A DNA stretch of 64,000 nt from Paenibacillus sp. FSL W8-0186 (GTDB taxonomy: Bacteria; Bacillota; Bacilli; Paenibacillales; Paenibacillaceae): contig NZ_CP150207.1 of assembly GCF_037969765.1 (NCBI RefSeq), forward strand, positions 4,431,001 through 4,495,000, read 5' to 3'. Made by a program: the position numbers and the translations under genes. This document shows, piece after piece, positions 44,466-53,572 of this stretch. The notes below the pieces were generated by a model that saw nothing but the letters and a program-made list of their open reading frames with translations, ran no database searches and was not told where the DNA came from. Every line of letters starts with the position of its first letter. Within the stretch, counting starts at the first letter, position 1.

Positions 44466-45629
44466 ATGAAAAATCCAAAAATCACCTTGGCCATCCTGCT
44501 AACGAATTTATTTATCGCCTTCCTTGGGATCGGGCTCGTTATTCCGGTGCTGCCTACCATTATGAATGAGCTGAATATTAGCGGGAAAGTCGTAGGTTAT
44601 ATGGTATCGGCCTTTGCCATTACACAGCTGATCAGTTCGCCGTTTGCCGGACGCTGGGTGGACAAGTACGGACGCAAGGTCATGATTGTGCTCGGCCTGT
44701 TCATTTTCGGCTTCTCGGAGTTTCTGTTCGGATTCGGAAAAACGGTTGAAGTATTGTTCCTGTCCCGCATGCTTGGCGGAGTCAGCGCGGCGTTCATTAT
44801 GCCAGCGGTAACAGCTTTTATCGCGGATATTACAACAAACGAAACCCGGCCCAAGGCGCTTGGCTATATGTCTGCTGCCATCAGCACGGGATTTATCATC
44901 GGCCCCGGATTTGGCGGATTTCTCGCGGAAATCGACACGCGCCTCCCTTTCTATACAGCCGGGCTGCTGGGTGGGCTCGCGGCGATTCTGTCCCTGGTTC
45001 TGCTGAAAGAGCCTGAACGTGCAGTTGAGGGTTCCACAAAACCAGGGCAAACGAGCGGTCTGCGCCGCATCTTCATACCGATGTATTTCATCGCATTCAT
45101 ATTGATCTTCGTGTTGTCGTTCGGCCTGGCTGCATTTGAGTCGCTCTTCAGCCTGTTCGTCGACCATAAGTTCGGCTTCACGCCGAAGGATATTGCTATC
45201 GTCATTACTGGCGGGGCACTGGTCGGCGCGATTGCCCAGATCCTGCTGTTTGACCGCCTCACCAAGCGTTTAGGCGAAATCAATGTCATCCGTTACTGCC
45301 TGGGAATTTCCACGGTTCTTGTACTCCTAATGACATATGTAAGCACATATTTCATCATCCTGCTGACCACCTTTGTCCTCTTTACCGGCTTCGATTTGAT
45401 ACGCCCGGCCATCACGTCGTATTTATCGAAGATTGCCGGGAACGAGCAAGGCTTTGTGGGCGGCATGAACTCGACATTTACTAGCATCGGCAATATTTTT
45501 GGCCCGATTGTGGGTGGTGCGCTGTTCGATATTAATCTGAACTATCCCTACTATTTCGCGGCCATCGTCCTGTTGATCGGAACGGTAATCGCGCTGTACT
45601 GGAAGAAACCGGAGGTTGCTGAAGGATAA
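44466..45629 (+). CDS. MFS multidrug-type efflux transporter
   Basis: 387 residues, twelve spans. Motif A between spans 2 and 3 reads GRWVDKYGRKVMIV, and motif C in span 5 reads TGFIIGPGFGGFLAEI, which marks a proton antiporter of the Bmr/NorA/TetA group. Substrate unknown. ATG at 44466 with GAGGAG eight bases upstream; the longer frame has no ribosome site. Confidence 0.88.
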   Translation: MKNPKITLAILLTNLFIAFLGIGLVIPVLPTIMNELNISGKVVGYMVSAFAITQLISSPFAGRWVDKYGRKVMIVLGLFIFGFSEFLFGFGKTVEVLFLSRMLGGVSAAFIMPAVTAFIADITTNETRPKALGYMSAAISTGFIIGPGFGGFLAEIDTRLPFYTAGLLGGLAAILSLVLLKEPERAVEGSTKPGQTSGLRRIFIPMYFIAFILIFVLSFGLAAFESLFSLFVDHKFGFTPKDIAIVITGGALVGAIAQILLFDRLTKRLGEINVIRYCLGISTVLVLLMTYVSTYFIILLTTFVLFTGFDLIRPAITSYLSKIAGNEQGFVGGMNSTFTSIGNIFGPIVGGALFDINLNYPYYFAAIVLLIGTVIALYWKKPEVAEG

Positions 45630-45689
45630 ATGGGTGTATCAATTGCGCCATCAAAACTGTTGCCATCCGTATTTTCTTCGGGTATTCGG

Positions 45690-45960
45690 ATTTTATGGTG
45701 GAAAAGGGCCTATAATCGCCCTTCTCCAATTTCTCCGGCATTTATACCGCTGACGTTTAATAAGAAGCCCTACACGCTTACCGTGGACCGGTAAATCCGT
45801 ACAAAGCTGCTCTCTGTTACTGTGCTTGTAGAGGTTCGTAACGCACCCACAGTGAGGGCAATGAGTAGGTTGGAGTGTTCGTCTCCACTTGAATGAGAAT
45901 ATCGTGTTCATTCTCTGAAATGCTAAGAACCGTAAGCTGTAAAAGGTTAAGGATATCCAT
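45690..45960 (-). pseudogene. ISL3-family transposase N-terminal remnant
   Basis: From ATG at 45960, MDILNLLQLTVLSISENEHD and so on matches the ISL3 transposase start; after a one-base frameshift near 45865 the frame continues with the zinc-ribbon THCPHCGCVTNLY, DLPVHGKRVGLLIKRQRYKC. The rest of the transposase is missing and no terminal repeats are seen. A dead fragment. Confidence 0.72.
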
Positions 45961-46006
45961 ATGGCTACCTTTTGTTCATATATTCCTTCTTAGGTAAAAC
46001 TTATTA

Positions 46007-46936
46007 TCAGCTTAACTTGGCATTAAACCGCACTTCCAGCGCATCCCAGTTGGGAGTAGGGATGCGGGTCTGTTCCTTCCAAAGGTGAAACACGCGGCTT
46101 AAAGCCACAATTTCGCCTATGGATCCGTCAACCAGTCGGCTAATCGGCAAAATATGATAAATTTTCATAATCAGGCGCATCAGCGCTGGTCGTTTGCGGA
46201 TAAGCGAAGCTTGTGCGGCCGGCGTTAGCGGATAACCCAGGGCCTCCAACACGCGAAAGCCTTCGTCCATAGCCGCGATCATTTGCCGCAACAACTTGTC
46301 GTCCCTAGCGATTTTTTTCATTTGGCGCTCGTGTATAACCGTTACAAAGTTTAGCGCAATAATAGGCACGATATGATTCTTCAGCCATGCGTCTATATAT
46401 TCGTGATAGATAAGTTTGTACTTGGTTTTCGAAAACACTTGATCGAGATCGGCCTTAAAAGGAATCGGGCCTTCCAGTCCACCGAGCACCATCTGTCCAC
46501 CGCCTCCACGGATACAGACAATCCGCCCGTTTTCACGGCTTCCCGCGCTAGTTTGGAACCCGAAGGCGATATTTTTGGGTATATCACTATGCTCATTCAA
46601 ATAATCTTGCATATCATGGGCATTTGTATTATTCCCTATGATTACGATATTTTGGCTCTTATTGTTGGCCAATATAGGCAGAACCGCCGAAAAATCCGTA
46701 TATTTCATGACAACAAAGATGAGATCATAATTATCGTCCGTGTCCAGAGTCCGGATGACACGAATCCGATCTACCGTCGTTTTCCGCTGAAAATAATGGC
46801 GAATGACAAGTCCCCCTTTCTCCAGTTCCTCTGCCCGGTTTCCTCTGGCCAATACGGTCACATCATTGCCACCACGTTCAAGAACATGGGTTAAATAACT
46901 GCCTATGACACCTGCGCCATAAACCAATACTCTCAT
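46007..46936 (-). CDS. Ketopantoate reductase (PanE/ApbA)-like protein
   Basis: 309 residues with an N-terminal Rossmann site (VLVYGAGVIGSYL, residues 3-15) and a C-terminal helical domain. The family reduces ketopantoate with NADPH in CoA synthesis, but paralogs next to regulators often have other substrates; the active-site Lys/Asn pattern was not verified. It diverges from a TetR gene, with two dyads between, so TetR probably represses it. Confidence 0.75.
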   Translation of the reverse strand: MRVLVYGAGVIGSYLTHVLERGGNDVTVLARGNRAEELEKGGLVIRHYFQRKTTVDRIRVIRTLDTDDNYDLIFVVMKYTDFSAVLPILANNKSQNIVIIGNNTNAHDMQDYLNEHSDIPKNIAFGFQTSAGSRENGRIVCIRGGGGQMVLGGLEGPIPFKADLDQVFSKTKYKLIYHEYIDAWLKNHIVPIIALNFVTVIHERQMKKIARDDKLLRQMIAAMDEGFRVLEALGYPLTPAAQASLIRKRPALMRLIMKIYHILPISRLVDGSIGEIVALSRVFHLWKEQTRIPTPNWDALEVRFNAKLS

Positions 46937-46968
46937 GTTGATATCCTCTCTTTTCGTTTAATGAACAT

Positions 46969-46983
46969 TTGTTGTATTAACAA
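46969..46983. promoter_or_regulatory. Dyad TTGTT-N5-AACAA between the divergent genes
   Basis: Inverted repeat close to the ketopantoate reductase-like gene; a candidate operator. Confidence 0.35.
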
Positions 46984-47050
46984 CGTTTGTCAACTACAAT
47001 TAAACTAACATCTGACTAAACTACGGATCAATCGGTAATATTTTTGATTC

Positions 47051-47066
47051 TGTTGAAAATTCAACA
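47051..47066. promoter_or_regulatory. TetR operator candidate
   Basis: TGTTGAA-AA-TTCAACA, 40 bp before the TetR ATG. Size and symmetry suit a TetR dimer. Confidence 0.5.
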
Positions 47067-47105
47067 AAATGGGCTTTGATTGTCTAAAAGGGAGCAGAGA
47101 GACAA

Positions 47106-47660
47106 ATGGATAGACGTATTCTAAAAACGAGACAGGCCATTATGGAAGCTTTTATCGGGCTAATTGAGGAGCGCGGCTTTGAGAAGATCACGATACATGC
47201 AATCGCGGACCGGGCGAATGTAAACCGAGGGACCGTCTATTTGCACTTTACGGATAAGTACGACCTGCTGGAACAGTGCATCGAAACGTACTTGCAGTTA
47301 TTGTATGAAAGTTGTATACCTGACGGGGAACCAGGAAAGGTTCCGTCCAAAGCTTTACTGCTTCGCACATTCGAATTTTTGGAGCGTCACGCCTTAGTTT
47401 ACTCCACGCTCATGACGAGCAAAGGAGTTCCCGCATTCCGAAAGCGAATGATGGCGATGATGGAGATAAGTATCGAGGAGCATATCAAAAGCAACGGCAT
47501 CGGCCCGAGCATGAACCGTGAAATCCTCGCCCAATTTCTAACCATTGCAGTGGCCGGTCTGGTGGAATGGTGGATTATTAACTCAATGCCTTACACTCCG
47601 TCGGAAATGGTGGATCAATTGATGATGATCCTGGAGCATAATTTGAATTTGCAGGGGTAG
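47106..47660 (+). CDS. TetR/AcrR family transcriptional regulator
   Basis: 184 residues. The helix-turn-helix is at about 29-50 (IADRANVNRGTVYLHFTDKYDL), and the C-terminal domain resembles the TetR_C_39/DhaS-like branch. Divergent from the ketopantoate reductase-like gene, whose expression it probably controls. Confidence 0.88.
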   Translation: MDRRILKTRQAIMEAFIGLIEERGFEKITIHAIADRANVNRGTVYLHFTDKYDLLEQCIETYLQLLYESCIPDGEPGKVPSKALLLRTFEFLERHALVYSTLMTSKGVPAFRKRMMAMMEISIEEHIKSNGIGPSMNREILAQFLTIAVAGLVEWWIINSMPYTPSEMVDQLMMILEHNLNLQG

Positions 47661-47681
47661 CCTTAATATAGGAGGCAATAA

Positions 47682-47915
47682 GTGTCGGTTGCCTTTCTTG
47701 AGTGTTGGATGAGGGAAAAGTGATATAATTTCTGTGCCGTTCTACTCGTTTTCCTTCTGATATTTGCCAATTCGTACAGCTTGGGTCACGCAGCCTACGG
47801 GAACACAATCACAGTCACAGTCACATCTACTTTTAATATGCCTTCCGGCTGGATGATCCAAAGCTCCTCGACCTTTGCCGGGACTACGACATACAATTTA
47901 ATCAAGGCGTATTAA
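47682..47915 (+). pseudogene. Small secreted-protein gene interrupted by an in-frame TGA
   Basis: GTG at 47682 follows a perfect AGGAGG by six bases. The frame runs 13 codons to TGA (47721-47723) and then continues open to TAA at 47913-47915. After the TGA comes a signal-peptide-like core (FCAVLLVFLLIFANSYSLGH-A) and a Thr/Ser-rich mature part (TITVTVTSTFNMPSGWMIQS). A TGG to TGA change would explain it. No family recognised. Confidence 0.45.
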
Positions 47916-47917
47916 AC

Positions 47918-48010
47918 TCATACTGCAATAATGTTATAAGCGGCGATCAATTCCCGGAACTCTATCGGGGAGAGAATGCCGTTTTTTTGATAATCGGCTG
48001 CTTTGTACAT
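47918..48010 (-). CDS. 30-residue small ORF
   Basis: ATG at 48010 with GGGGAG seven bases upstream; encodes MYKAADYQKNGILSPIEFRE plus ten residues. It ends 2 bp from the converging broken gene. The ILSPIEFREL stretch looks like half an EF-hand. No family recognised. Confidence 0.4.
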   Translation of the reverse strand: MYKAADYQKNGILSPIEFRELIAAYNIIAV

Positions 48011-48128
48011 AACTAATCTCCCCCTAAGAAATCATCAAGCTTAAGCCGATAATAAATCGAGGTAGTGCTTTTGTACCATAAAATTAGAGAGTCCGATGAA
48101 GGACAATACTGAAAGAGGAGATTCGTAC

Positions 48129-50648
48129 ATGCAGAGCAAACCATCTAGAGAAAAAGCATCAGGAGTTCATGGGGAAATTAAAACAAAGCTGGTTCATTCC
48201 TTGAAGTTCAAGCTGATGTTACTAAGCGCAGTATGTCTGGTTATCATATTACTCATTGGCGGAATGTCGCTTGCTATGCTGAATAGCAACAATCAAAACT
48301 ATCAAATGACAACCCATATGAGCCAAGTTAACCGGCTATCGGAACAGAATGAAACCTTGGATGTCATGTATGTCTCTTCTAAAGATAGCAATTATTTGGG
48401 CGAAATCTACACTAACATCGACGAAGCTTTTACTATTATCAATACGAACCATCCAAATAGCAAATACAATAAGGAATGGGATAGTTTAGGAAATCTATTA
48501 GCTCAGAATAAATCAAACATGCAACAAATTATTGACCTATCCGATGAACGCGGGTTCGATCTATCCGCTGGCATCTATCAAAAGCTGAATGAAAATGAAA
48601 GCTCACTTCAGGAACAAAGGGATTTGCTGAGCAAGATAGCGAACTGGGTCGATATTCCTATGTTGAGTACTGCGACCTTATCACTAGGTACTGAAACTGT
48701 CGACGGAACTACCTATAGTAAATATCGCTATTTCAACGACATTCCCGATAAAGGGGATCGCGATAAGCTATTGGCCCGGATCGGCGGTGATGCCGTAGAA
48801 TACAAAGGCACAGCCTATTTAACGAATATTCAACTCATCAACGAATCATCCCAAACTGTGATAGATTTTGCAAAAGTATCAGATTCCGCTCTACAGCGCA
48901 GCTACGGTTCTGCCTTCGGCGGAATTGAGTTTACAACCTTTCAAGGGCAACCTGCATTTAAAATTGCTAACCAATTTACAGCAGCAAATGCCTCATGGGA
49001 AGAGATTGGTATTGAAATAGATACGACAGACATCCATTTAAATGAATATGATCAGGTATCTTTTGAAATATACTTTGATACAGCTGTTCATTCCAAGAAT
49101 ATCTCAATAGGAGTCGCTTTGGATCAACGCTATGATTTCAGCAATGCCTCCAATCAGATTAATCAGCTTTTGAATGAATATAATCGGGCTGTGATCGAAG
49201 GTAAAAGTGAAGAGGTTACAAAGCTTTATCAGGAGATCAGTTCAATTACGAATGAAATGAAGGCAGCCTTTGGTAATTACTTCGGCAGTAACGAAACACC
49301 AACAGAAGCGATAAGCCTTATGGAAGAGAAAATGAACATCCTAGAAGAATTGCAGCCCATAGATTCATCGCTAGTTCAGTTAATCAATGAAAATAAAACC
49401 TTGGTTGCCGAAGTACGCAGCGTCATTGAAAGCATACATGGGAAGATTTCAGACGATATGGTAACCGGTGCGAACAGTTTACGAGCGACAATTATCATTT
49501 TAAGTATTGCGGCGGTTGCGATCGTTATTATCATTGTATTCATCATAACTCGCAGTATCCAAAAGAACGTCGATCAATTCCGATATCTGCTGCAAGAAAT
49601 GGGAAAAGGAAACCTGAGTGCACGTGCTAAAATTACCTCTAAGGATGAATTCTCGCTATTTTCGAATTACCTGAACCAATTTAGCGACCAGCTCAGTGCG
49701 ACTTTGCAAAAAATACAGAATCTAACGTTAGAAGTGAATGAGAAAAATACTGCTGTTTATGGTGTTATCCAGTCTGTAGTGAACGGTAAGGACGATAGAG
49801 AGGGTATATTGCAGCTGCAAGAACATTTCAGATTGATCGAAAATAGCGTTACAAATCAAAGTGCAAACACAGAAGAATCATTAGCGAGCCTGCATGAAAT
49901 ATTGGAAACCAATAAAGGCTCCGTAAATGAAATTAGCGCTACGAAGACCATCTCGGAGAAATCTTTAGCAAGTGTCCAAGAAGGTGTGCATAATATCGAG
50001 ACATTGAATAGCAATGTTCAAGGAATCTCACAAAGCGTCGACCGATCAAGCCATGAAATACAGGAGCTGATCGAATATGCGCAATCGATTCAAGAGGTAT
50101 TGGTAACCATACAGAACTTTGCAAACCAGACTAACTTGTTATCCTTGAACGCCTCCATTGAAGCAAGCAGAGCTGGTGATGAAGGCAGAGGCTTTGCCGT
50201 TGTAGCCCATGAAGTGAAGAAGCTGTCCGAAGCTACAAGTTTAGAAACACAGAAAATTAGCGAGATTATCAACAACATTAACGGTAAAATAGCCCAAGTA
50301 CAATCTGCCAATGAAGATGTTAAATTCCATGTTGAGGATACAGAGAAAATTGCAACGCATTTTACTCATATTATTAACAATATGAAGGAATCAACAGAGC
50401 ATAGTACGGCTTATATTACAAATCTCATGGAGCAAATCACAAGACAAATGCTAAGCACAGAGGATATTGTGAATGCCGTTGACCTCATTAGCAGCGATTC
50501 ACAAGAAATTTTGGATAAAACCGTAATTACAACAGCAGTAACTGATGAATTAGCAGACACATTAGTTCAAAATCTGGAAGTGGTTGAGGAATTAATGGAA
50601 AGTATCACCAGAATTAAGGAAGACATCAGTGCCTTTAAGCTAAAATAA
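48129..50648 (+). CDS. Methyl-accepting chemotaxis protein
   Basis: 839 residues. Two membrane spans (about 28-50 and 455-477) enclose a large helical periplasm-side sensor domain of about 400 residues with an inserted beta-rich segment. Then a HAMP domain (LLQEMGKGNLSARAKITSKD) and a signalling domain whose hairpin tip is NLLSLNASIEASRAGDEGRG. It signals to CheA and CheW; ligand unknown. ATG at 48129 has GAGGAG upstream. The region is AT-richer than the nitrate and pectin loci. Confidence 0.9.
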   Translation: MQSKPSREKASGVHGEIKTKLVHSLKFKLMLLSAVCLVIILLIGGMSLAMLNSNNQNYQMTTHMSQVNRLSEQNETLDVMYVSSKDSNYLGEIYTNIDEAFTIINTNHPNSKYNKEWDSLGNLLAQNKSNMQQIIDLSDERGFDLSAGIYQKLNENESSLQEQRDLLSKIANWVDIPMLSTATLSLGTETVDGTTYSKYRYFNDIPDKGDRDKLLARIGGDAVEYKGTAYLTNIQLINESSQTVIDFAKVSDSALQRSYGSAFGGIEFTTFQGQPAFKIANQFTAANASWEEIGIEIDTTDIHLNEYDQVSFEIYFDTAVHSKNISIGVALDQRYDFSNASNQINQLLNEYNRAVIEGKSEEVTKLYQEISSITNEMKAAFGNYFGSNETPTEAISLMEEKMNILEELQPIDSSLVQLINENKTLVAEVRSVIESIHGKISDDMVTGANSLRATIIILSIAAVAIVIIIVFIITRSIQKNVDQFRYLLQEMGKGNLSARAKITSKDEFSLFSNYLNQFSDQLSATLQKIQNLTLEVNEKNTAVYGVIQSVVNGKDDREGILQLQEHFRLIENSVTNQSANTEESLASLHEILETNKGSVNEISATKTISEKSLASVQEGVHNIETLNSNVQGISQSVDRSSHEIQELIEYAQSIQEVLVTIQNFANQTNLLSLNASIEASRAGDEGRGFAVVAHEVKKLSEATSLETQKISEIINNINGKIAQVQSANEDVKFHVEDTEKIATHFTHIINNMKESTEHSTAYITNLMEQITRQMLSTEDIVNAVDLISSDSQEILDKTVITTAVTDELADTLVQNLEVVEELMESITRIKEDISAFKLK

Positions 50649-50657
50649 TAGGGTTGG

Positions 50658-50699
50658 GCTGTGTATAAGTTATTTCGATGACTTATGCACAGCTTTTTT
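50658..50699 (+). terminator. Terminator of the chemoreceptor gene
   Basis: GCTGTGTATAAGT pairs with ACTTATGCACAGC (one G-U), followed by TTTTTT. Confidence 0.85.
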
Positions 50700-50770
50700 C
50701 TTGGAGGTGAGCCACTTGAATAAAGGCATACTCTTGGCTTTTACAGGCGAATTGCGTTTATTCCAGATAC

Positions 50771-50793
50771 AAAAAAGGCACCCTTCGGCGCCC
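50771..50793 (-). terminator. Terminator of tatA
   Basis: GGCGCC-GAA-GGGTGCC stem followed by TTTTTT on the minus strand. Confidence 0.75.
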
Positions 50794-50806
50794 CCATTTT
50801 CTATCA

Positions 50807-51022
50807 TTAGGACTTGCTTGTTTCTTCGATGGACTTGACTTCCTGCGGCTTGTCTTCCTCTTCTTTGAAATCTCCGCGGGCGCCTTTCTTGAATTCCCTT
50901 AACATCGTGCCAAAACTGCGTCCAAGTTCCGGCAGTTTGCTGGGACCGAACAACAGGAGCGCGGCAATGACCAGCAACAGCAGATGCGTTGGCCGCAACA
51001 AGTTTTCAAGCACATTTATCAC
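50807..51022 (-). CDS. tatA: Twin-arginine translocase subunit TatA/E
   Basis: 71 residues: one N-terminal span (LLLLVIAALLLFGPSKLPEL), the FGP hinge, an amphipathic helix (GRSFGTMLREFKKGA) and a charged tail. It forms the pore for folded proteins. No tatC lies nearby. Confidence 0.92.
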   Translation of the reverse strand: MINVLENLLRPTHLLLLVIAALLLFGPSKLPELGRSFGTMLREFKKGARGDFKEEEDKPQEVKSIEETSKS

Positions 51023-51171
51023 TCCTCAGATATATCTTATTGTAAATTATACTACTTTATACGGTAGAAAGGGAGTTTTTCTCTTCACTTTCAGCAAATT
51101 ATTATGGGAGAAACCAAAATGCTGTCCTGGGCATATGCTGTGAGCAAAGCGATGCAAAGGAGTGAACCTCG

Positions 51172-51783
51172 TTGAGTTCCTACAGTTTGTTAGCGATCAT
51201 CGCGATCGGTGTGGCATCCAATTTAGACAACGCTGGGGTCGGAATTGCTTACGGTGTTCGAAAAATCCATATTCCCTGGTATTCCAATTTAACCATTGCC
51301 TTCATTTCCTTTTTGGCTACCCTCGTTTCCGGCTTATTTGGAAATTTGATATCCACCTGGATGCCCCCTTGGATCGGCCAGTTGATCGGAACCATCGTCA
51401 TTATCGGTGTCGGCGTATGGGTGCTGGTCCAGCCTTATGTAGAAAAAAAGCCGTCTCCCAAAACTTCCTCCTCCAATTCATTTACACGTCTGCTCCAAAA
51501 CCCAGAAGAAGCGGATGCCGACAGCTCCAAATCGCTTAGTTTGCCTGAGTCCATAGTACTCGGAATCGCCCTAGCGATGAATGCCTTAGCCGGCGGCTTT
51601 AACGCAGGCATTACTCAATTGAACGTATGGTACACCTCTCTGTCCGTTGGCTTATTCAGCTTCATCCTGCTGGCGCTTTGCGCTGGATTCGGGGAGAAGT
51701 TCGCAGCCGAGAAATTGGGCCACCGGGCAACGGTAGTTTCCGGATTGCTGTTGATCTTCATCGGATTTCGGCAAATGTTCTAA
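51172..51783 (+). CDS. ytaF: YtaF-like sporulation membrane protein / MntP-type family
   Basis: 203 residues with six likely spans in two halves, each with a conserved Asn/Asp motif (VASNLDNAGVGIAYGV and ALAMNALAGGFNAGI). Bacillus YtaF is sporulation-linked, and related proteins export manganese. TTG start at 51172, nine bases after AAGGAG. Confidence 0.82.
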   Translation: MSSYSLLAIIAIGVASNLDNAGVGIAYGVRKIHIPWYSNLTIAFISFLATLVSGLFGNLISTWMPPWIGQLIGTIVIIGVGVWVLVQPYVEKKPSPKTSSSNSFTRLLQNPEEADADSSKSLSLPESIVLGIALAMNALAGGFNAGITQLNVWYTSLSVGLFSFILLALCAGFGEKFAAEKLGHRATVVSGLLLIFIGFRQMF

Positions 51784-51886
51784 AGGCGGTTTCGCGGACT
51801 ACATGCGTATTCGAATCGCCGCAAAGAAGCCAGTATAAATCCCCGAAGTTCAGGAAATAACAATCCTTGAGAAAGGAGGGGTTATT

Positions 51887-52078
51887 ATGCCTGCACAAAA
51901 TCTGGGGGTTCATGAGAAGCTGGAACTTCATGAGCTGCTTACTTTCAAAACCACTTGCCTCACTAAAAGCCAGACGATGGCTCCCATGGTGACTGATCAA
52001 AACCTTAAAACGATTTTGGAAAATGACGTGCGCAGCGGAACTGAAGATATTCAGCAGCTAAGAAATCTACTCGTATAA
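51887..52078 (+). CDS. CotF-like spore coat protein, first of a pair
   Basis: 63 residues (VHEKLELHELLTFKTTCLTK, then VRSGTEDIQQLRNLLV). Similar to the small N-terminal-type members of the CotF/YraD coat group. AAAGGAGG precedes ATG. The next gene, 15 bp downstream, encodes the complementary larger CotF-like protein, so the pair is probably transcribed in the mother cell. Confidence 0.7.
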   Translation: MPAQNLGVHEKLELHELLTFKTTCLTKSQTMAPMVTDQNLKTILENDVRSGTEDIQQLRNLLV

Positions 52079-52093
52079 AACAGGAGGCCGCAA

Positions 52094-52392
52094 ATGAATA
52101 CCATAATGAATAATAAGACTGGGACGAACGCAATGACTGATCAGGTGATTGCCTCCGATCTATTGATTGCAGCTAAAAGCGGTATTAAAAACTATGAGCC
52201 GCACTCTCCGAGGCAGCAACTCCAGAGGTCAGAAACGTACTGTGCGATCAACTGAGTAAAGCTGTTAACCTTCACGAACAAATTTTCAATTATATGAAGG
52301 ATAACGGCTATTATAACGCTTACGATCCAGACCAACAAATACAGATGGACATACAAAATGTCGACAAAGCCTTAAATATGCCGAACGCATAA
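52094..52392 (+). pseudogene. CotF-like spore coat protein gene, frameshifted
   Basis: ATG at 52094 follows AGGAGG. The frame reads VIASDLLIAAKSGIKNY and then breaks near 52196; the +1-compensated frame continues ALSEAATPEVRNVL and VNLHEQIFNYMKDNGYYNAY to TAA at 52390-52392. Restoring one base (TAT G[C]A GCC) gives a standard 99-residue CotF-family protein. Either a real one-base deletion or a sequencing error. Confidence 0.85.
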
Positions 52393-52407
52393 CATGTCGC
52401 CTTTCCT

Positions 52408-52441
52408 AAAATACCGCTAAGAGGTCTCTTGGCGGTATTTT
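52408..52441 (+). terminator. Terminator after the CotF-like pair
   Basis: AAAATACCGC-T-AAGAG-GT-CTCTT-G-GCGGTATTTT, a long near-perfect stem ending in T. Confidence 0.85.
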
Positions 52442-52613
52442 GAATATGAAAAAAGAACAAACGAGCTGCAATTAGATCAAAAGTCATAAATTTGTATTTT
52501 TAGAACTTTTCATATAGGCTATAATAATAGTTACCGGATTACTCTCGTCTTCTTTGCCTAACGAATTATGTTATTGGTATACCGGGCTTCTATTATGATG
52601 AGAGGTGTTTATT

Positions 52614-53555
52614 TTGCGCTGGCTTTTGAATTATGAAGAAGATTTGCAGCAAGCGTTCACTACTGCAGACAAGTTGTTATCTGGCCTCCCTCCCTCCTTT
52701 AGCCAACCAGCCCGTGACTTCCTCGACAAATTCCATGTATTGAAGGAGAATCGCTCGAAAAATTATATTTGCTACCTTCTGCCGTACTGGCTGAAGGAAA
52801 AATCCACAGTACCGATTACGGATTGCCGCCAAATCGCGATAGCAAATATTTTCGGAATGATGTACTATCACCTTCTTGATGATCTGATGGATAATCCAGA
52901 AGCGCGGTTTAAGCATCAGTTGCCCCTGGCCGATCTGATTCACTTTGAATTCTTGAACATCTACAGAAGCTATTTTCCTGCCGACTCACCGTTCTGGCCC
53001 TATTTCCGGAAATACATCGCGGAATGGGCAGATGCCGTCACTTACGAGAACAGTAATAATTTCTTCCTAGAGGCTCCTGTAAGGGTCGCTCATAAGGCAG
53101 CGCCCGTCAAGCTGACGGTTGCCGCTATTTGCTTGCTCTCTAATCAGGAGAACATGATTCCTTTGCTCGAAGACAGCGTGGATACCGTTCTGATTACACT
53201 GCAAATGCTGGATGATTGGATGGACTGGGAGAAGGATCTGAAGGAAGGCAGCTATAACTGCCTCATTGCACTGATCGAAACGAAGCAGCAGCTGACAGAG
53301 ATGCGCCGACCTACGCCAGATGAGATAAGACAAGCTATATACACGCAAGGCATCTTATCAGAGTATGCGCAGCAAGCAGAGACTCACCACCAAGCATTAA
53401 GTGGTGTTCGTTGTTACACCCAGCATCTCTATGATTTCCATGAATTCCTTGTACATAATATTCGGCAAGCCGCCAAGCAGATCGAAAAGGACAGGAAATT
53501 GCTGGAAAATGGCGGATTGGAGTACTGGCTGTCGAAAAAAAATTCTAATTCCTAG
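52614..53555 (+). CDS. Class I isoprenoid synthase-like enzyme, possible peptide prenyltransferase
   Basis: 313 residues, all-alpha. It has two Asp-rich motifs: YYHLLDDLMDN (Asp89, 90, 93) and QMLDDWMDWEKD (Asp200, 201, 204, 208). Two DDxxD sites are the mark of trans-prenyl transferases, as in polyprenyl synthases and ComQ; terpene cyclases have an NSE-type second motif. The gene sits directly before an NHLP leader peptide with a Trp near its end, so I infer it prenylates that peptide; a terpene synthase is the alternative. Start TTG at 52614, seven bases after GAGGTG; the GTG at 52605 overlaps that site. Confidence 0.65.
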   Translation: MRWLLNYEEDLQQAFTTADKLLSGLPPSFSQPARDFLDKFHVLKENRSKNYICYLLPYWLKEKSTVPITDCRQIAIANIFGMMYYHLLDDLMDNPEARFKHQLPLADLIHFEFLNIYRSYFPADSPFWPYFRKYIAEWADAVTYENSNNFFLEAPVRVAHKAAPVKLTVAAICLLSNQENMIPLLEDSVDTVLITLQMLDDWMDWEKDLKEGSYNCLIALIETKQQLTEMRRPTPDEIRQAIYTQGILSEYAQQAETHHQALSGVRCYTQHLYDFHEFLVHNIRQAAKQIEKDRKLLENGGLEYWLSKKNSNS

Positions 53556-53572
53556 ATTAAAACTGAGATTAA

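Noticed and set aside
45532..45741. 69-codon minus-strand frame beside the ISL3 relic
   Set aside because: It does not continue the transposase sequence and partly overlaps the MFS 3' end in antisense.
50716..50838. TTG-start 40-codon ORF after GGAGGTGA
   Set aside because: The ribosome site is very good, but the frame runs through the tatA terminator and antisense into tatA, and the protein looks random.
52614..53555. Plain terpene cyclase
   Set aside because: Not excluded, but the second motif is DDxxD rather than an NSE-type motif and the next gene is a RiPP-like leader, so a prenyl transferase is favoured.
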